A stretch of DNA of 64,000 nt, taken from NCBI GenBank assembly GCA_007859835.1, contig SJPJ01000001.1, positions 2,909,922 through 2,973,921 of the forward strand, given 5' to 3'. Numbering within the stretch: the stretch's first letter is position 1; each line of letters starts with the position of its first letter. The position numbers and the translations under genes are program-made. The DNA comes from Novipirellula herctigrandis (lineage in GTDB: Bacteria; Planctomycetota; Planctomycetia; Pirellulales; Pirellulaceae). Below, one piece after another: positions 43,712 to 52,507 of this stretch. The notes below the pieces were generated by a model. The model made no database searches, was not told the origin of the DNA, and worked only from the letters and a program-made list of their open reading frames with translations.

Positions 43712-45112
43712 ATGCCGCCACGCAACCTCAATATTATCCTGATCGCTTGCTGCATTTCGCTGCTGTGCTACCTGACGCATCGGCGTGCAAAAACCGCGAT
43801 AATGGTCGGTGACGCGCTCGATTTGATCAACACCTACTACGTTGACCCGATCGATGAGGATGACTTATTGGTCGCGGCGATGGACGGGATGACGTCCCAA
43901 CTTGATCAACATAGCGAATTCATTCCCGTCGAGTTTTACGAATCGTTTCAAAATAGTATTACCCAGGAGTTCGCGGGCATTGGCATCTATGTCGATCAAC
44001 CGTCCGCCGACCAACCGGTTCGCGTGATCACGCCCCTTGTCGGGTCCCCGGCATTGAAAGCGGGCATGTTACCCGGGGATGCGATTATCAAAATCGATGG
44101 AGAAGACGTCTCGAAAATGGATCTGCGAGACGTCAGTTCAAGATTAAAGGGACCTCTTGATACGATCGTCAGCGTCGTCGTCCGTCGTGGCGATTTGGGT
44201 TTGGAACAAGACGCGGCAACAGCCGAAGAAGTGACGTTGGAAATCCGACGCGCGACCATCGAACTTGAATCCGTGATTGGCGACCACCGCGACAAAGACA
44301 ACCAATGGGTTTATCGACTTCGCGAAGATCCATCGATAGCGTACGTTCGCTTGACGTCGTTTGGTGATAAGACGACCGACGAATTGAGCAAAGTTCTCGC
44401 CGACTTGGACAACGAATTTCGTGGAATGGTCTTCGATGTACGAGGCAACAGTGGTGGGTTGCTCTATTCGGCAATCGACATTGCCAACATGTTTTTGGAC
44501 GAGGGACGCATTGTGTCAACGCGAACACGTGGCGACAAAGTGGAAGCGGAATATGATGCTGAAAATGGAACATTGGTCAACAGGAAGATCCCAGTCGCCG
44601 TCCTAATTGACGAAAACTCCGCCAGCGCCTCTGAGATCGTCGCAGCGGCACTGCAGGACAACCAACGAGCGGTGGTCGTTGGAGCACGAAGCTATGGCAA
44701 AGGGACCGTTCAAAACGTCTTGCCGCTTCAATACGGCCGCAGCGCTTTGAGGTTAACGGTCGCGCGATACTATCGGCCAAGCGGCAAGAACATCCATCGG
44801 CCCAAAGATGCAACCGAAGACCAAACTTGGGGTGTCGCTCCGAATGAAGGCATGGACGTGAGCCTGGACGACGAGATTCGCGAAGCCCTCATGAAGCGAT
44901 GGAGTGAGGCGTCGTACCCGAGCCTTGCGGACATCCAACAAACAAATCCGGCAACGGACCAAGCCACCGACTTGTCAACGATCGATCCGCAATTGACGCG
45001 AGCGTTGGAGTACTTGCGAAGCATCAACCAGCAGGGCAAAAGATCCGTCACCCCCGGCGAAAAGGACTCCAAATTCGACCAAGCGGCGGATTCAACTGCG
45101 ACGGCCGCCTAG
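43712..45112 (+). CDS. S41-family C-terminal processing protease (CtpA-like) with PDZ domain
   Basis: 466 residues from the ATG at 43712; the open frame reaches back to a TTG at 43634. One N-terminal membrane helix or signal peptide (NIILIACCISLLCYL). A PDZ domain (about 95-180) has VGSPALKAGMLPGDAIIKIDG. The catalytic domain (about 190-380) contains VRGNSGGLLYSAIDIANMF, DENSASASEIVAAALQDN with the nucleophilic Ser, and ARSYGKGTVQ with the general-base Lys. These proteases cut proteins at C-terminal tails in the periplasm. The C-terminal 90 residues are variable and hydrophilic. Confidence 0.94.
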   Translation: MPPRNLNIILIACCISLLCYLTHRRAKTAIMVGDALDLINTYYVDPIDEDDLLVAAMDGMTSQLDQHSEFIPVEFYESFQNSITQEFAGIGIYVDQPSADQPVRVITPLVGSPALKAGMLPGDAIIKIDGEDVSKMDLRDVSSRLKGPLDTIVSVVVRRGDLGLEQDAATAEEVTLEIRRATIELESVIGDHRDKDNQWVYRLREDPSIAYVRLTSFGDKTTDELSKVLADLDNEFRGMVFDVRGNSGGLLYSAIDIANMFLDEGRIVSTRTRGDKVEAEYDAENGTLVNRKIPVAVLIDENSASASEIVAAALQDNQRAVVVGARSYGKGTVQNVLPLQYGRSALRLTVARYYRPSGKNIHRPKDATEDQTWGVAPNEGMDVSLDDEIREALMKRWSEASYPSLADIQQTNPATDQATDLSTIDPQLTRALEYLRSINQQGKRSVTPGEKDSKFDQAADSTATAA

Positions 45113-45404
45113 GGTCCTCTAGAGATCGGATGGACGATTCAGGGTCAGCCGACCATCGCCCCCGACCATCGCACTGGCACTCAACGACAAAATTCAAACC
45201 GGCAAAATCGACAAAATCACGTTTTCACCACCCTTGTTTGACTGGACATATCGCCCATCCTGGCCTCCTAAGGTAAGAAAAGGTTTGCCCAGTTGGACTT
45301 GGATAAGTAGAGTTTAGGGAAGGGACCACCTTCTGCTGGCGTTTTCTCAGCTCCCGCACACTTTTTCTACCACTGATACCCTCCCGGAAAGGGGCCTTAG
45401 CACG

Positions 45405-46175
45405 ATGAAAAAATCCTTATTGGTCGCGGCCGTCGCGGCCTTGTGTTCACTATCGTGGATCGCGTCGGCGACACCTGCCAGTGCACAATCCGAAGTTTTG
45501 GCTGAAATGTACGGACGTGGCGTACACTGCTATTACGCCGGTCGATACAACGAAGCAAACGAATACTTATCGATGGCCATCAATAATGGCAGCAAAGACC
45601 CGCGAGCTTATTATTTCCGGGGATTGGTCGCCAATGCGACTGGTCGCCAATACGAGACCGAGAACGATTGGCGTCAGGGTGCCCAACTCGAAGCAGCGAC
45701 GGGCAATAGTGCCATCATCGGACGCTCGCTTGCTCGTTTCCAGGGTCCTGAACGATTGAAACTGGAAGAAATTCGGCAAAAAGCACGCCTCGAAGCATTG
45801 GCAATCGCGGCCGCTCGGTCGCAACAACGCTACGGTGAACTTGGCTCACAAGCCCCATCAACTTCGCCACGCGTGGCGGTACCGATGCAAAACCGAAACG
45901 CAATCGCACCACCGCCAATCCCAGACGCTGCGGACAACAATCCATTTGCGGATGATGCAAACACGACATCGGGTGCCCCGAAACTTGAATCCGATGACGC
46001 GTTCGCCGAAACAATGAAGGCGGAACCCGAAGCAACCACTCCATCGGGCGGCGTCGATACGGGAGTTGGCGGAGCAGACGCTGGTGGACCTGCTGATCCC
46101 TTCGGCGGAGGAAGCGATACGGCGGATCCGTTCGGTGGCGACAGTGCCGACCCGTTCGGTGGCGACCCCTTTTAA
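45405..46175 (+). CDS. Exported TPR-like protein with Gly/Asp/Pro tail
   Basis: 256 residues, ATG start. Signal peptide about 1-28 (cleavage near ASAQ-SE). Residues about 30-110 resemble tetratricopeptide units (GVHCYYAGRYNEANEYLSMA and DPRAYYFRGLVAN). A helical region follows (about 110-145). The C-terminal 100 residues are low in complexity, with NPFADD and repeated DPFGG blocks. The tail resembles motifs used in binding by adaptor proteins in other organisms, but nothing more can be said. It has its own terminator, so it is monocistronic. A 292-bp upstream gap holds no gene. Confidence 0.8.
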   Translation: MKKSLLVAAVAALCSLSWIASATPASAQSEVLAEMYGRGVHCYYAGRYNEANEYLSMAINNGSKDPRAYYFRGLVANATGRQYETENDWRQGAQLEAATGNSAIIGRSLARFQGPERLKLEEIRQKARLEALAIAAARSQQRYGELGSQAPSTSPRVAVPMQNRNAIAPPPIPDAADNNPFADDANTTSGAPKLESDDAFAETMKAEPEATTPSGGVDTGVGGADAGGPADPFGGGSDTADPFGGDSADPFGGDPF

Positions 46176-46212
46176 ACAAAACTCAGAGTTCTTCTGATCG
46201 AAATTCATCCAG

Positions 46213-46240
46213 CGCCGGGCTAATCGAGTCCGGCGTTTTT
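46213..46240 (+). terminator. Rho-independent terminator after the TPR-like gene
   Basis: CGCCGG (46213-46218) pairs with CCGGCG (46230-46235) and TTTTT follows immediately. It lies 38 bp past the stop. Confidence 0.88.
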
Positions 46241-46387
46241 CGTTCTCGTTGCAAAATAGCTCGCTACGAATCACTCAGAGTGCTGTGCTGACCTTAGAGC
46301 CCCAATTCTGCTAAAAATGAGCCGGTGTGGCTTTTCGTCACATGTGAATTTTCCTCATAAAACTCCTACCATGCTCTCTGGCATTCT

Positions 46388-46639
46388 ATGAAATATCTGA
46401 TCTACGGCCTGATCATCGCTTTGGTGGTGGTACATCAAGACGTCTGGAATTGGGAAAACGACCATCTCGTTTTTGGCTTCCTCCCTTGGACGCTTGCCTA
46501 TCACGCTTGCATCTCGATTGCCGCTAGCATCGTTTGGTTCTTGGCGGCCTCCTTCGCTTGGCCGAAGAACTTGGAAGATGACGATACCGCCGGCGCAAAC
46601 GCGGTTGCAGCCACCGAGCGTGACGGAGGTGCAGCATGA
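46388..46639 (+). CDS. DUF3311-type small membrane partner of a sodium symporter
   Basis: 83 residues, ATG start. Two membrane helices (about 1-18 and 31-58) with the DUF3311-like LVFGFLPWTLAYHACISIAA segment, then an acidic/Ala-rich tail. DUF3311 proteins commonly precede a sodium:solute symporter and are thought to be a small subunit or assembly partner. The stop overlaps the symporter ATG by 4 bp, as expected for such a pair. Confidence 0.85.
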   Translation: MKYLIYGLIIALVVVHQDVWNWENDHLVFGFLPWTLAYHACISIAASIVWFLAASFAWPKNLEDDDTAGANAVAATERDGGAA

Positions 46640-48321
46640 GTCCAGGCATGATTAAGGTTCTGATCATAGGCGTTTACCTTGGCTTGCTCCTTTGCCTGGG
46701 AATTTTCTCGTCGCGATTGTTCAAGGGAACGTCGAAAGATTACCTACTAGCGAGTCACTCGATCGGCCCCTTTTTGCTGTTGATGTCGCTGTTCGGCACG
46801 ACAATGACCGGCTTTGCGTTGGTTGGGTCGACCGGTGAAGCGTTTGCCGAAGGCGTCGGTGTGTATGGCATGTTGGCCTCGTCCTCGGGCATCATCCACT
46901 CCCTCTGTTTCTTCGTCCTCGGCGTGAAGCTTTGGTCATGGGGCAAGAAATATGGCTACACCACGCAAGCCGGCTTTTTCCGAGATCGGCTTGAAAGCGA
47001 CAAAATCGGTTTGGTACTGGTTCCGATCTTGGTCGGTTTGGTCGTTCCCTATTTGCTCGTCGGAGTAATCTCTGCGGGCAAAGCGATCGAGGGAGCAACG
47101 CGAGGCGATTTCCTATGGATGAGCGAATCGGGCGGAATTCCACCTTGGCTCACTGAACTGGTCATCTGTGTCGTCGTGCTCGTTTACGTTTTCTTTGGAG
47201 GCATGCGAGGAACCGCGTGGGCCAACACATTCCAAACGTTAGTTTTTATGGTCCTAGGCGTGGTCGCGTTTTATTTGATCGCAACGGGACTCGCTACGAA
47301 GTCGGTCGAAACTGGGCGTGCCCACACGATCGTTGACGGCGAGCGAGTCGTTCGCACCGAACCACCAACGGGCTTCTTGGACTCATTACAAATCGTGAGC
47401 CAAGAAATCCCTAAGTCGCGGCGTGTGCGTGCTCAGGTCGACTTGAAAGATCAAATCGAATCGGTCGAAGCTCCACCACAATTTCGTACTCGCGAGCGAC
47501 TCGATCCTTGGATGTTCTTCACTTACATGCTGATCCCTTTTTCAGTCGGCATGTTTCCACACTTGTTCCAACATTGGTTGACAGCCAAGAGTGGCAATGC
47601 ATTCAAATTGCCTGTCGTTGCGCATCCCGTATTCATTTTGATCGTTTGGATCCCCTGCGTTTTGATCGGTGTTTGGGCAACAACAGGGCTGATCAACATA
47701 CCGCCGCCCATCGCAAGCGATCCGAACAAGGTGCTCGGGTTCATGGTTAAGTCACTTTCGGGCGATATCCTCGGCGGCTTTTTACTGGCCGGTATTTTGG
47801 CGGCGATTATGTCAAGTTTGGACAGCCAATTTTTGTGCATCGGTACGATGTTCACCACGGACATTGTGGTCCACTACGGAGGCAAAGACCGGTTCAATGA
47901 TCGCCAAATCATCCTAATTTCCCGCTGCTTCATCATAGCGATCGTCACGATAACGTTTATGCTAAGCTTAACCAACATCGCACAAACTCGAGTTTTTCAA
48001 CTCGGGATTTGGTGCTTTAGCGGGTTCAGTAGCCTGTTCCCCTTGGCGCTACTAGCGGTCTATTGGCGAGGCCTTTCAAAATGGGGCGCGTACGCGGGGG
48101 TATTAACTGCTGCTGGCGTTTGGTTTTGGCTCTTTTCCGCGTCGAATTTTGGTGCAATTGACAATTGGTCGGTGGATATCACGCTCGGGGAAAAGACGAT
48201 TCACACCATGCCGGTCGCAACGATTTTCCTAGCGTCCGCAGCGGCAACGATCATCGTGTCGTTGATCACTCCGAAACCGAGTGAAGCAACCCTGCTAAAA
48301 TTTTTCCCTGAGAAAGCGTAG
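46636..48321 (+). CDS. Sodium:solute symporter (SSS family)
   Basis: 561 residues, ATG start, about 13 membrane helices. Family signatures are seen in order: KDYLLASHSIGPFLLLMSLFG, VYVFFGGMRGTAWANTFQT (the SSS motif region) and AGILAAIMSSLDSQFL. A polar insert of about 90 residues (near 215-300) between helices is longer than in typical members. Substrate cannot be read from sequence; pantothenate, proline and carboxylate transporters share the fold. It is coupled to DUF3311 and 9 bp ahead of the SLC13-type gene, so all three are likely co-transcribed. Confidence 0.93.
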   Translation: MSPGMIKVLIIGVYLGLLLCLGIFSSRLFKGTSKDYLLASHSIGPFLLLMSLFGTTMTGFALVGSTGEAFAEGVGVYGMLASSSGIIHSLCFFVLGVKLWSWGKKYGYTTQAGFFRDRLESDKIGLVLVPILVGLVVPYLLVGVISAGKAIEGATRGDFLWMSESGGIPPWLTELVICVVVLVYVFFGGMRGTAWANTFQTLVFMVLGVVAFYLIATGLATKSVETGRAHTIVDGERVVRTEPPTGFLDSLQIVSQEIPKSRRVRAQVDLKDQIESVEAPPQFRTRERLDPWMFFTYMLIPFSVGMFPHLFQHWLTAKSGNAFKLPVVAHPVFILIVWIPCVLIGVWATTGLINIPPPIASDPNKVLGFMVKSLSGDILGGFLLAGILAAIMSSLDSQFLCIGTMFTTDIVVHYGGKDRFNDRQIILISRCFIIAIVTITFMLSLTNIAQTRVFQLGIWCFSGFSSLFPLALLAVYWRGLSKWGAYAGVLTAAGVWFWLFSASNFGAIDNWSVDITLGEKTIHTMPVATIFLASAAATIIVSLITPKPSEATLLKFFPEKA

Positions 48322-48330
48322 CGAAAACCG

Positions 48331-50127
48331 ATGGATACATGGCAAGCATGGTTAACGGTTTTCGTCGCTGGATCGTTGTTGATCAGCTTAGCGATGCGGA
48401 TTGCTGCGACGGATCTTTTGGCCCTGGCGTGCCTAAGCGTTTTGGTCCTGGCTCAAAACATTACTGGCACCACGCTCCTGCCTGACGAAACTCAAGCGGT
48501 CGCGGGATTTGCAAATCGCGGATTGATTACCGTTGCGTTGCTCTTTGCTGCGGTTGCTGGAATGGAGTTTACGGGAGGCACGGAATTGGCCACTGGGTGG
48601 CTGTTGAACAAAGCAAAACACCTGCGAGACGCGCAAATCCGCTTGTTGATTCCCGTCGCAGGAATGAGTGCGTTTTTGAACAACACCCCTGTCGTCGCAG
48701 CACTCATGCCGGTGGTCAACGATTTGAGCAAGCGAATTTCGGTCAGCAATAGTCGCTTGCTTTTACCGTTGTCGTATGCAGCCATTCTTGGTGGAATGTG
48801 CACGGTGATGGGGACGAGCACCAACCTGATTGTGAAAGATACTTACGAAACCGCAACCGGTGCAACCATTGGTTTCTTCGCCCCTGCATGGGTCGGTGTT
48901 CCAGCGACTTTGGCAGGATTGGCTTACATCATCCTGTTTTCACGATGGTTGATTCCCGAACGAAAACCCGCGGTCAGTGTCTCGGAAGACCCTCGTCAAT
49001 ACACCGTGGAAATGCAAGTCGAACCCCATGGCCCGTTGGTCGGTCGAACGATTGAAAATGCGGGGCTACGAAACTTGCCAGGACTCTACGTCGCCGAAAT
49101 TCAACGCGAAGCGGGCGTCATCGCTGCTGCAAAACCGAATGAAATTCTGCGAGCCAATGATGCATTGATTCTCGTCGGCGAGCTCGACAGTGTCGTTGAT
49201 TTGCGAAAGATCCGAGGACTTACCGTTCCCGATGACCAAGCCCGCAAACTTGAAGTGCCCGCATGGCAACGGACGTTGGTCGAAGCAGTCGTCAGCTCGC
49301 GATGTGCGTTACTAGGCAAGTCGATTCGCGAAGGCAAATTCCGTTCGCACTATAACGCGGCAGTCGTCGCAGTCGCGCGTGGGGGCAGACGATTGTCCGG
49401 TAAGATCGGAGATGTCGAACTCGAAGTCGGCGACGTTCTACTACTCGAAGCATCGCCTTCGTTCTTACACCAGCGCCGCGAGTCTCGCGATTTCTACTTG
49501 GTTAGTACCGTTGCCAATGGAACCGTCCGGCGTCCCGAACTCGGATGGGTATCACTAGTGGTCATGCTACTAATGGTGATCGCGGCGTCACTAACGCCGG
49601 TTTCCATCTTGACGGCGTCTCTGTTGGCGGCAATCGCGATGATCGGATTTCGATGTTGCACCACGACCGAAGCGCGACGCAGTATCGATTGGTCGGTATT
49701 GATCGTGATTGGTGCGGCAATTGGAATCGGCGATGCCCTCGAACGAAGCGGCGCAGCAGGTGCGATCGCTAGTGGAATCCTTGGAATTGTCAGTGGCAAT
49801 CCATACGGATCACTCGCGGCGATCCTTTTCACAACGATGATGTGCACCGAATTGATCACCAATAATGCGGCGGCGATCCTAATGCTTTCGATCGCTCGGC
49901 AAACCGCAGCAGGCCTCGGGGTGGACGAAATGCCGTTTGTGATCGCAGTGATGATCGCGGCATCAGCAAGCTTCTTGACGCCATTCGGCTATCAAACGAA
50001 TACGATGGTCTACGGTATCGGTGGCTACCGATTTTCCGATTACGTTCGATTCGGATTGCCACTGAGCTTGATCATTTTTGCGATAGCGATGATTACGATA
50101 CCGTTTTTCTATCCATTCGCGTCCTAG
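48331..50127 (+). CDS. SLC13-family sodium/anion permease with two TrkA-C domains
   Basis: 598 residues, ATG start. Two halves of five to six membrane helices flank a central soluble region (about 215-390) with two RCK/TrkA-C domains (GRTIENAGLRNLPGLYVAEI and GKSIREGKFRSHYNAAVVAV). The ion-binding motifs are NNTPVVA with GTSTNLIV in the first half and ELITNNAAAI with GYQTNTMVYG in the second, characteristic of the SLC13/DASS superfamily. Transported anion (dicarboxylate or sulfate) is not determined. The RCK_C domains suggest control by a bound small ligand. Confidence 0.93.
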   Translation: MDTWQAWLTVFVAGSLLISLAMRIAATDLLALACLSVLVLAQNITGTTLLPDETQAVAGFANRGLITVALLFAAVAGMEFTGGTELATGWLLNKAKHLRDAQIRLLIPVAGMSAFLNNTPVVAALMPVVNDLSKRISVSNSRLLLPLSYAAILGGMCTVMGTSTNLIVKDTYETATGATIGFFAPAWVGVPATLAGLAYIILFSRWLIPERKPAVSVSEDPRQYTVEMQVEPHGPLVGRTIENAGLRNLPGLYVAEIQREAGVIAAAKPNEILRANDALILVGELDSVVDLRKIRGLTVPDDQARKLEVPAWQRTLVEAVVSSRCALLGKSIREGKFRSHYNAAVVAVARGGRRLSGKIGDVELEVGDVLLLEASPSFLHQRRESRDFYLVSTVANGTVRRPELGWVSLVVMLLMVIAASLTPVSILTASLLAAIAMIGFRCCTTTEARRSIDWSVLIVIGAAIGIGDALERSGAAGAIASGILGIVSGNPYGSLAAILFTTMMCTELITNNAAAILMLSIARQTAAGLGVDEMPFVIAVMIAASASFLTPFGYQTNTMVYGIGGYRFSDYVRFGLPLSLIIFAIAMITIPFFYPFAS

Positions 50128-50258
50128 CATTACAAATTGACGCGAATCAAGCGTCATTCTTCTGAACCGAACCACTGGCAAAGCTACCCTGGAACCAACA
50201 AGAGGGTAAAATCCAATAACGCCCCATCTGCGTCGCCTCTTATTCGGGATCACCGACC

Positions 50259-51116
50259 ATGCGCTGGATCGTTTCGTTTTTTTGCCTGCTAGTCGTGTTC
50301 ACCGGGCTTTCACTTGCTCTTCTTTATCGGCCACTCTTGACCTCCGAAACGGCTCGATCCTCGGACGACGCGCAGTCCATTTTGAAAAAGACGGACATGC
50401 TCGAGATCACGCGACCTTCCAAATTCGACGACGAACCATTCCATCAATTCCACCGCGAGACCCGCCAATCATTTGCAGCGGCTCTCGGCTTCGGACTAGG
50501 GCGTGGAGGGGTTCACATTCTTATGGGCGACGGCGCAGTCAAATTCGTGACCGATTCGATCGAAGTCGACAATGTCGATGGTGAGGAAAAATCGCCCTAT
50601 GGGCTATGGGGCGCACTCGGCACTCGCGCAACACAGAATGAGCTGCCGAATCCAAGCAAGAGTTCAAAACCGATCGACGTAACAAAACCACCCACGCAAA
50701 TTGAAACAACAAAATCGAAAACAACGACCGACGTGCCCGCGTCACTTGGGTCACACATGCCGATGCACTTTATCGGCTTTCGGCATTTGACTCCAAAACC
50801 AACAAACGATTCCTCATTCCAATGGGATCTCGACGAGATTCAATTGGTCTCGATTGAAAACGCTCAAGTCTACGTTCTAGAAGAGCGTGTCTCCAACACT
50901 CCACTCCAAGTCGAAACGACTTTGACTCGCGATTACGACGCGTTCGAGAACCAAGCGATCCAGCGAATGGAAGACGGAGACGACGTGGTTGTGGAAAATC
51001 ACGATGGCAAAGTTCGGATGCTTGGGGCACTTCGGTGCGAAAAGGCATGTGCGAGATGCCACAAAGAGCCCAACCGATTGCTCGGCGCATTCACCTACCG
51101 ATTCACGGCAAGATAA
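50259..51116 (+). CDS. Exported protein joining a DUF1559-like tail motif to a single c-type haem motif
   Basis: 285 residues, ATG start. The N-terminal helix (about 5-25) is a signal peptide or anchor. Near residues 80-125 the sequence GRGGVHILMGDGAVKFVTDS and the later SPYGLWGALGTRA follow the C-terminal motif of planctomycete DUF1559 (pilin-like) proteins, but no N-terminal DUF1559 part is present. The C-terminal part ends with a haem motif CARCH and LLGAFTYRF, a pattern I have seen in planctomycete electron-carrier-like proteins. A low-complexity Lys/Thr stretch separates the two parts. Role unknown; haem attachment is predicted from the motif. Confidence 0.75.
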   Translation: MRWIVSFFCLLVVFTGLSLALLYRPLLTSETARSSDDAQSILKKTDMLEITRPSKFDDEPFHQFHRETRQSFAAALGFGLGRGGVHILMGDGAVKFVTDSIEVDNVDGEEKSPYGLWGALGTRATQNELPNPSKSSKPIDVTKPPTQIETTKSKTTTDVPASLGSHMPMHFIGFRHLTPKPTNDSSFQWDLDEIQLVSIENAQVYVLEERVSNTPLQVETTLTRDYDAFENQAIQRMEDGDDVVVENHDGKVRMLGALRCEKACARCHKEPNRLLGAFTYRFTAR

Positions 51117-51151
51117 ACGACCGCGTCGAGGGCCGAACTCGTGAACCGACG

Positions 51152-52507
51152 CTACGTCGTTTTCAATTTCCGGTATAGCGTTTTGCGATCAACGCCAAGA
51201 ATCTTGGCCGCTTCGGTGCGGTTTTGATTAACGGCGTTTAGAACATGCTCGATGTATCGCGATTCAATTTGTTCGAGTGAGACCAATTCCGTTGGATCGT
51301 CGCCACCGATAAAGACCGAACCGCTTCGGAAGTCGCGAATTTTGTCAGGCAAGTCGTCGATCGTCACCGTATCGTACTGAGTCAGTGCTACCGCCCGCTC
51401 CATGGCATTTCGCAATTCGCGGACATTTCCCGGCCAAGAATACTCAAGCAACTTTTCGGCTGCCGGTTCAGCAATTCCTAAGACGGGCTTGCCTGAATTC
51501 TCGGCAAATAGTTGAATAAAATGGGCTGCCAACCTTAGGATATCGGCGCCACGCGAACGGAGTGGCGGCAAGTGCAATTGGATAACGTTGATTCGATAGA
51601 ACAGGTCTTGCCGAAAACGCCCGTCCTCAACGGCAGATTCCAAGTCGCGGTGGGTTGCCGCCAAGACACGCACATCAAATTCAATCTCGTGATCACTTCC
51701 GACCGGACGTAGGCGTTTCTCTTCCAAAGCACGCAGTAACTTCACTTGCATGGCAAGCGGCATGTCGCCCATTTCATCAAGCAACAAGGTTCCTCCTTCG
51801 GCTTCAAGAAACAACCCGCGCCGTTCGTTTCGTGCGTCGGTGAACGCGCCGCGGGTGTGGCCAAACAGTTCGCTTTCCAACAGCGTCTCGGACAACGCCG
51901 CACAATTGACGGCCACGAACGGTTTTTCCGATCTGCCACTGTGGCGGTGAATCGACCGGGCGACCAATTCCTTTCCAGTTCCACTTTCGCCCGTGATCAA
52001 AATCGATGCATCACTCGGTGCTGCACGGGCCAATTGGTCGTGCATTCGTCGCATCGGTTCGCTGTCCCCGAGCAATTCGCTATCCCCATCGCTGGCAAAG
52101 GACTGGGATTCCAGCAATCGAATTTGCCCGGTGAGTTTCCGCTTTTCGACGGCACGAGCGATCGTGATTGCCAGGATTCGCATTTCAACTGGCTTAACAA
52201 TAAAGTCGTATGCTCCGCTACGAATCGCTGCAACGGCAGTCTCAAGGCTGCCAAACGCCGTCATCACCACCACCGGAACATCAGGTCGAAGTGCAGCAAT
52301 TTGCTGGCACAATTGCAAACCGGTGGTCCCAGGCATGCAGACATCCGTCAATACGACATCAAATTCCGACTTGCGGATCAAACCGATCGCATCAGATGCA
52401 CTATGGCACGAGACGGTTTCAAACCCTCGCATTTGCAATGTCGTCGCAATCAGTTCGCACATGCTGACTTCGTCATCCACGATCAGCACGCGTCCTTCAT
52501 GATTCAT
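51152..52507 (-). CDS. NtrC-family sigma-54-dependent response regulator
   Basis: About 451 residues from the ATG at 52507; another ATG lies two codons earlier and the open frame continues upstream through the kinase gene. The receiver domain (about 6-118) has acidic residues in VDDE and the phospho-acceptor in DVVLTDVCMPG. The AAA+ domain (about 145-375) has GESGTGKELVAR, a sigma-54 contact loop written GAFTDA instead of GAFTGA, and LLLDEMGDM. The Fis-type helix-turn-helix is at the C-terminus (EAAKILGVDRKTLYRKLK). Its start overlaps the kinase stop by about 11 bp, so the pair is co-translated. Target genes are unknown. Confidence 0.95.
   Translation of the reverse strand: MNHEGRVLIVDDEVSMCELIATTLQMRGFETVSCHSASDAIGLIRKSEFDVVLTDVCMPGTTGLQLCQQIAALRPDVPVVVMTAFGSLETAVAAIRSGAYDFIVKPVEMRILAITIARAVEKRKLTGQIRLLESQSFASDGDSELLGDSEPMRRMHDQLARAAPSDASILITGESGTGKELVARSIHRHSGRSEKPFVAVNCAALSETLLESELFGHTRGAFTDARNERRGLFLEAEGGTLLLDEMGDMPLAMQVKLLRALEEKRLRPVGSDHEIEFDVRVLAATHRDLESAVEDGRFRQDLFYRINVIQLHLPPLRSRGADILRLAAHFIQLFAENSGKPVLGIAEPAAEKLLEYSWPGNVRELRNAMERAVALTQYDTVTIDDLPDKIRDFRSGSVFIGGDDPTELVSLEQIESRYIEHVLNAVNQNRTEAAKILGVDRKTLYRKLKTT

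Noticed and set aside
50259-51116. Full DUF1559 protein
   Set aside because: The pilin-like N-terminal part and most of the DUF1559 domain are absent; only the C-terminal motif is visible.
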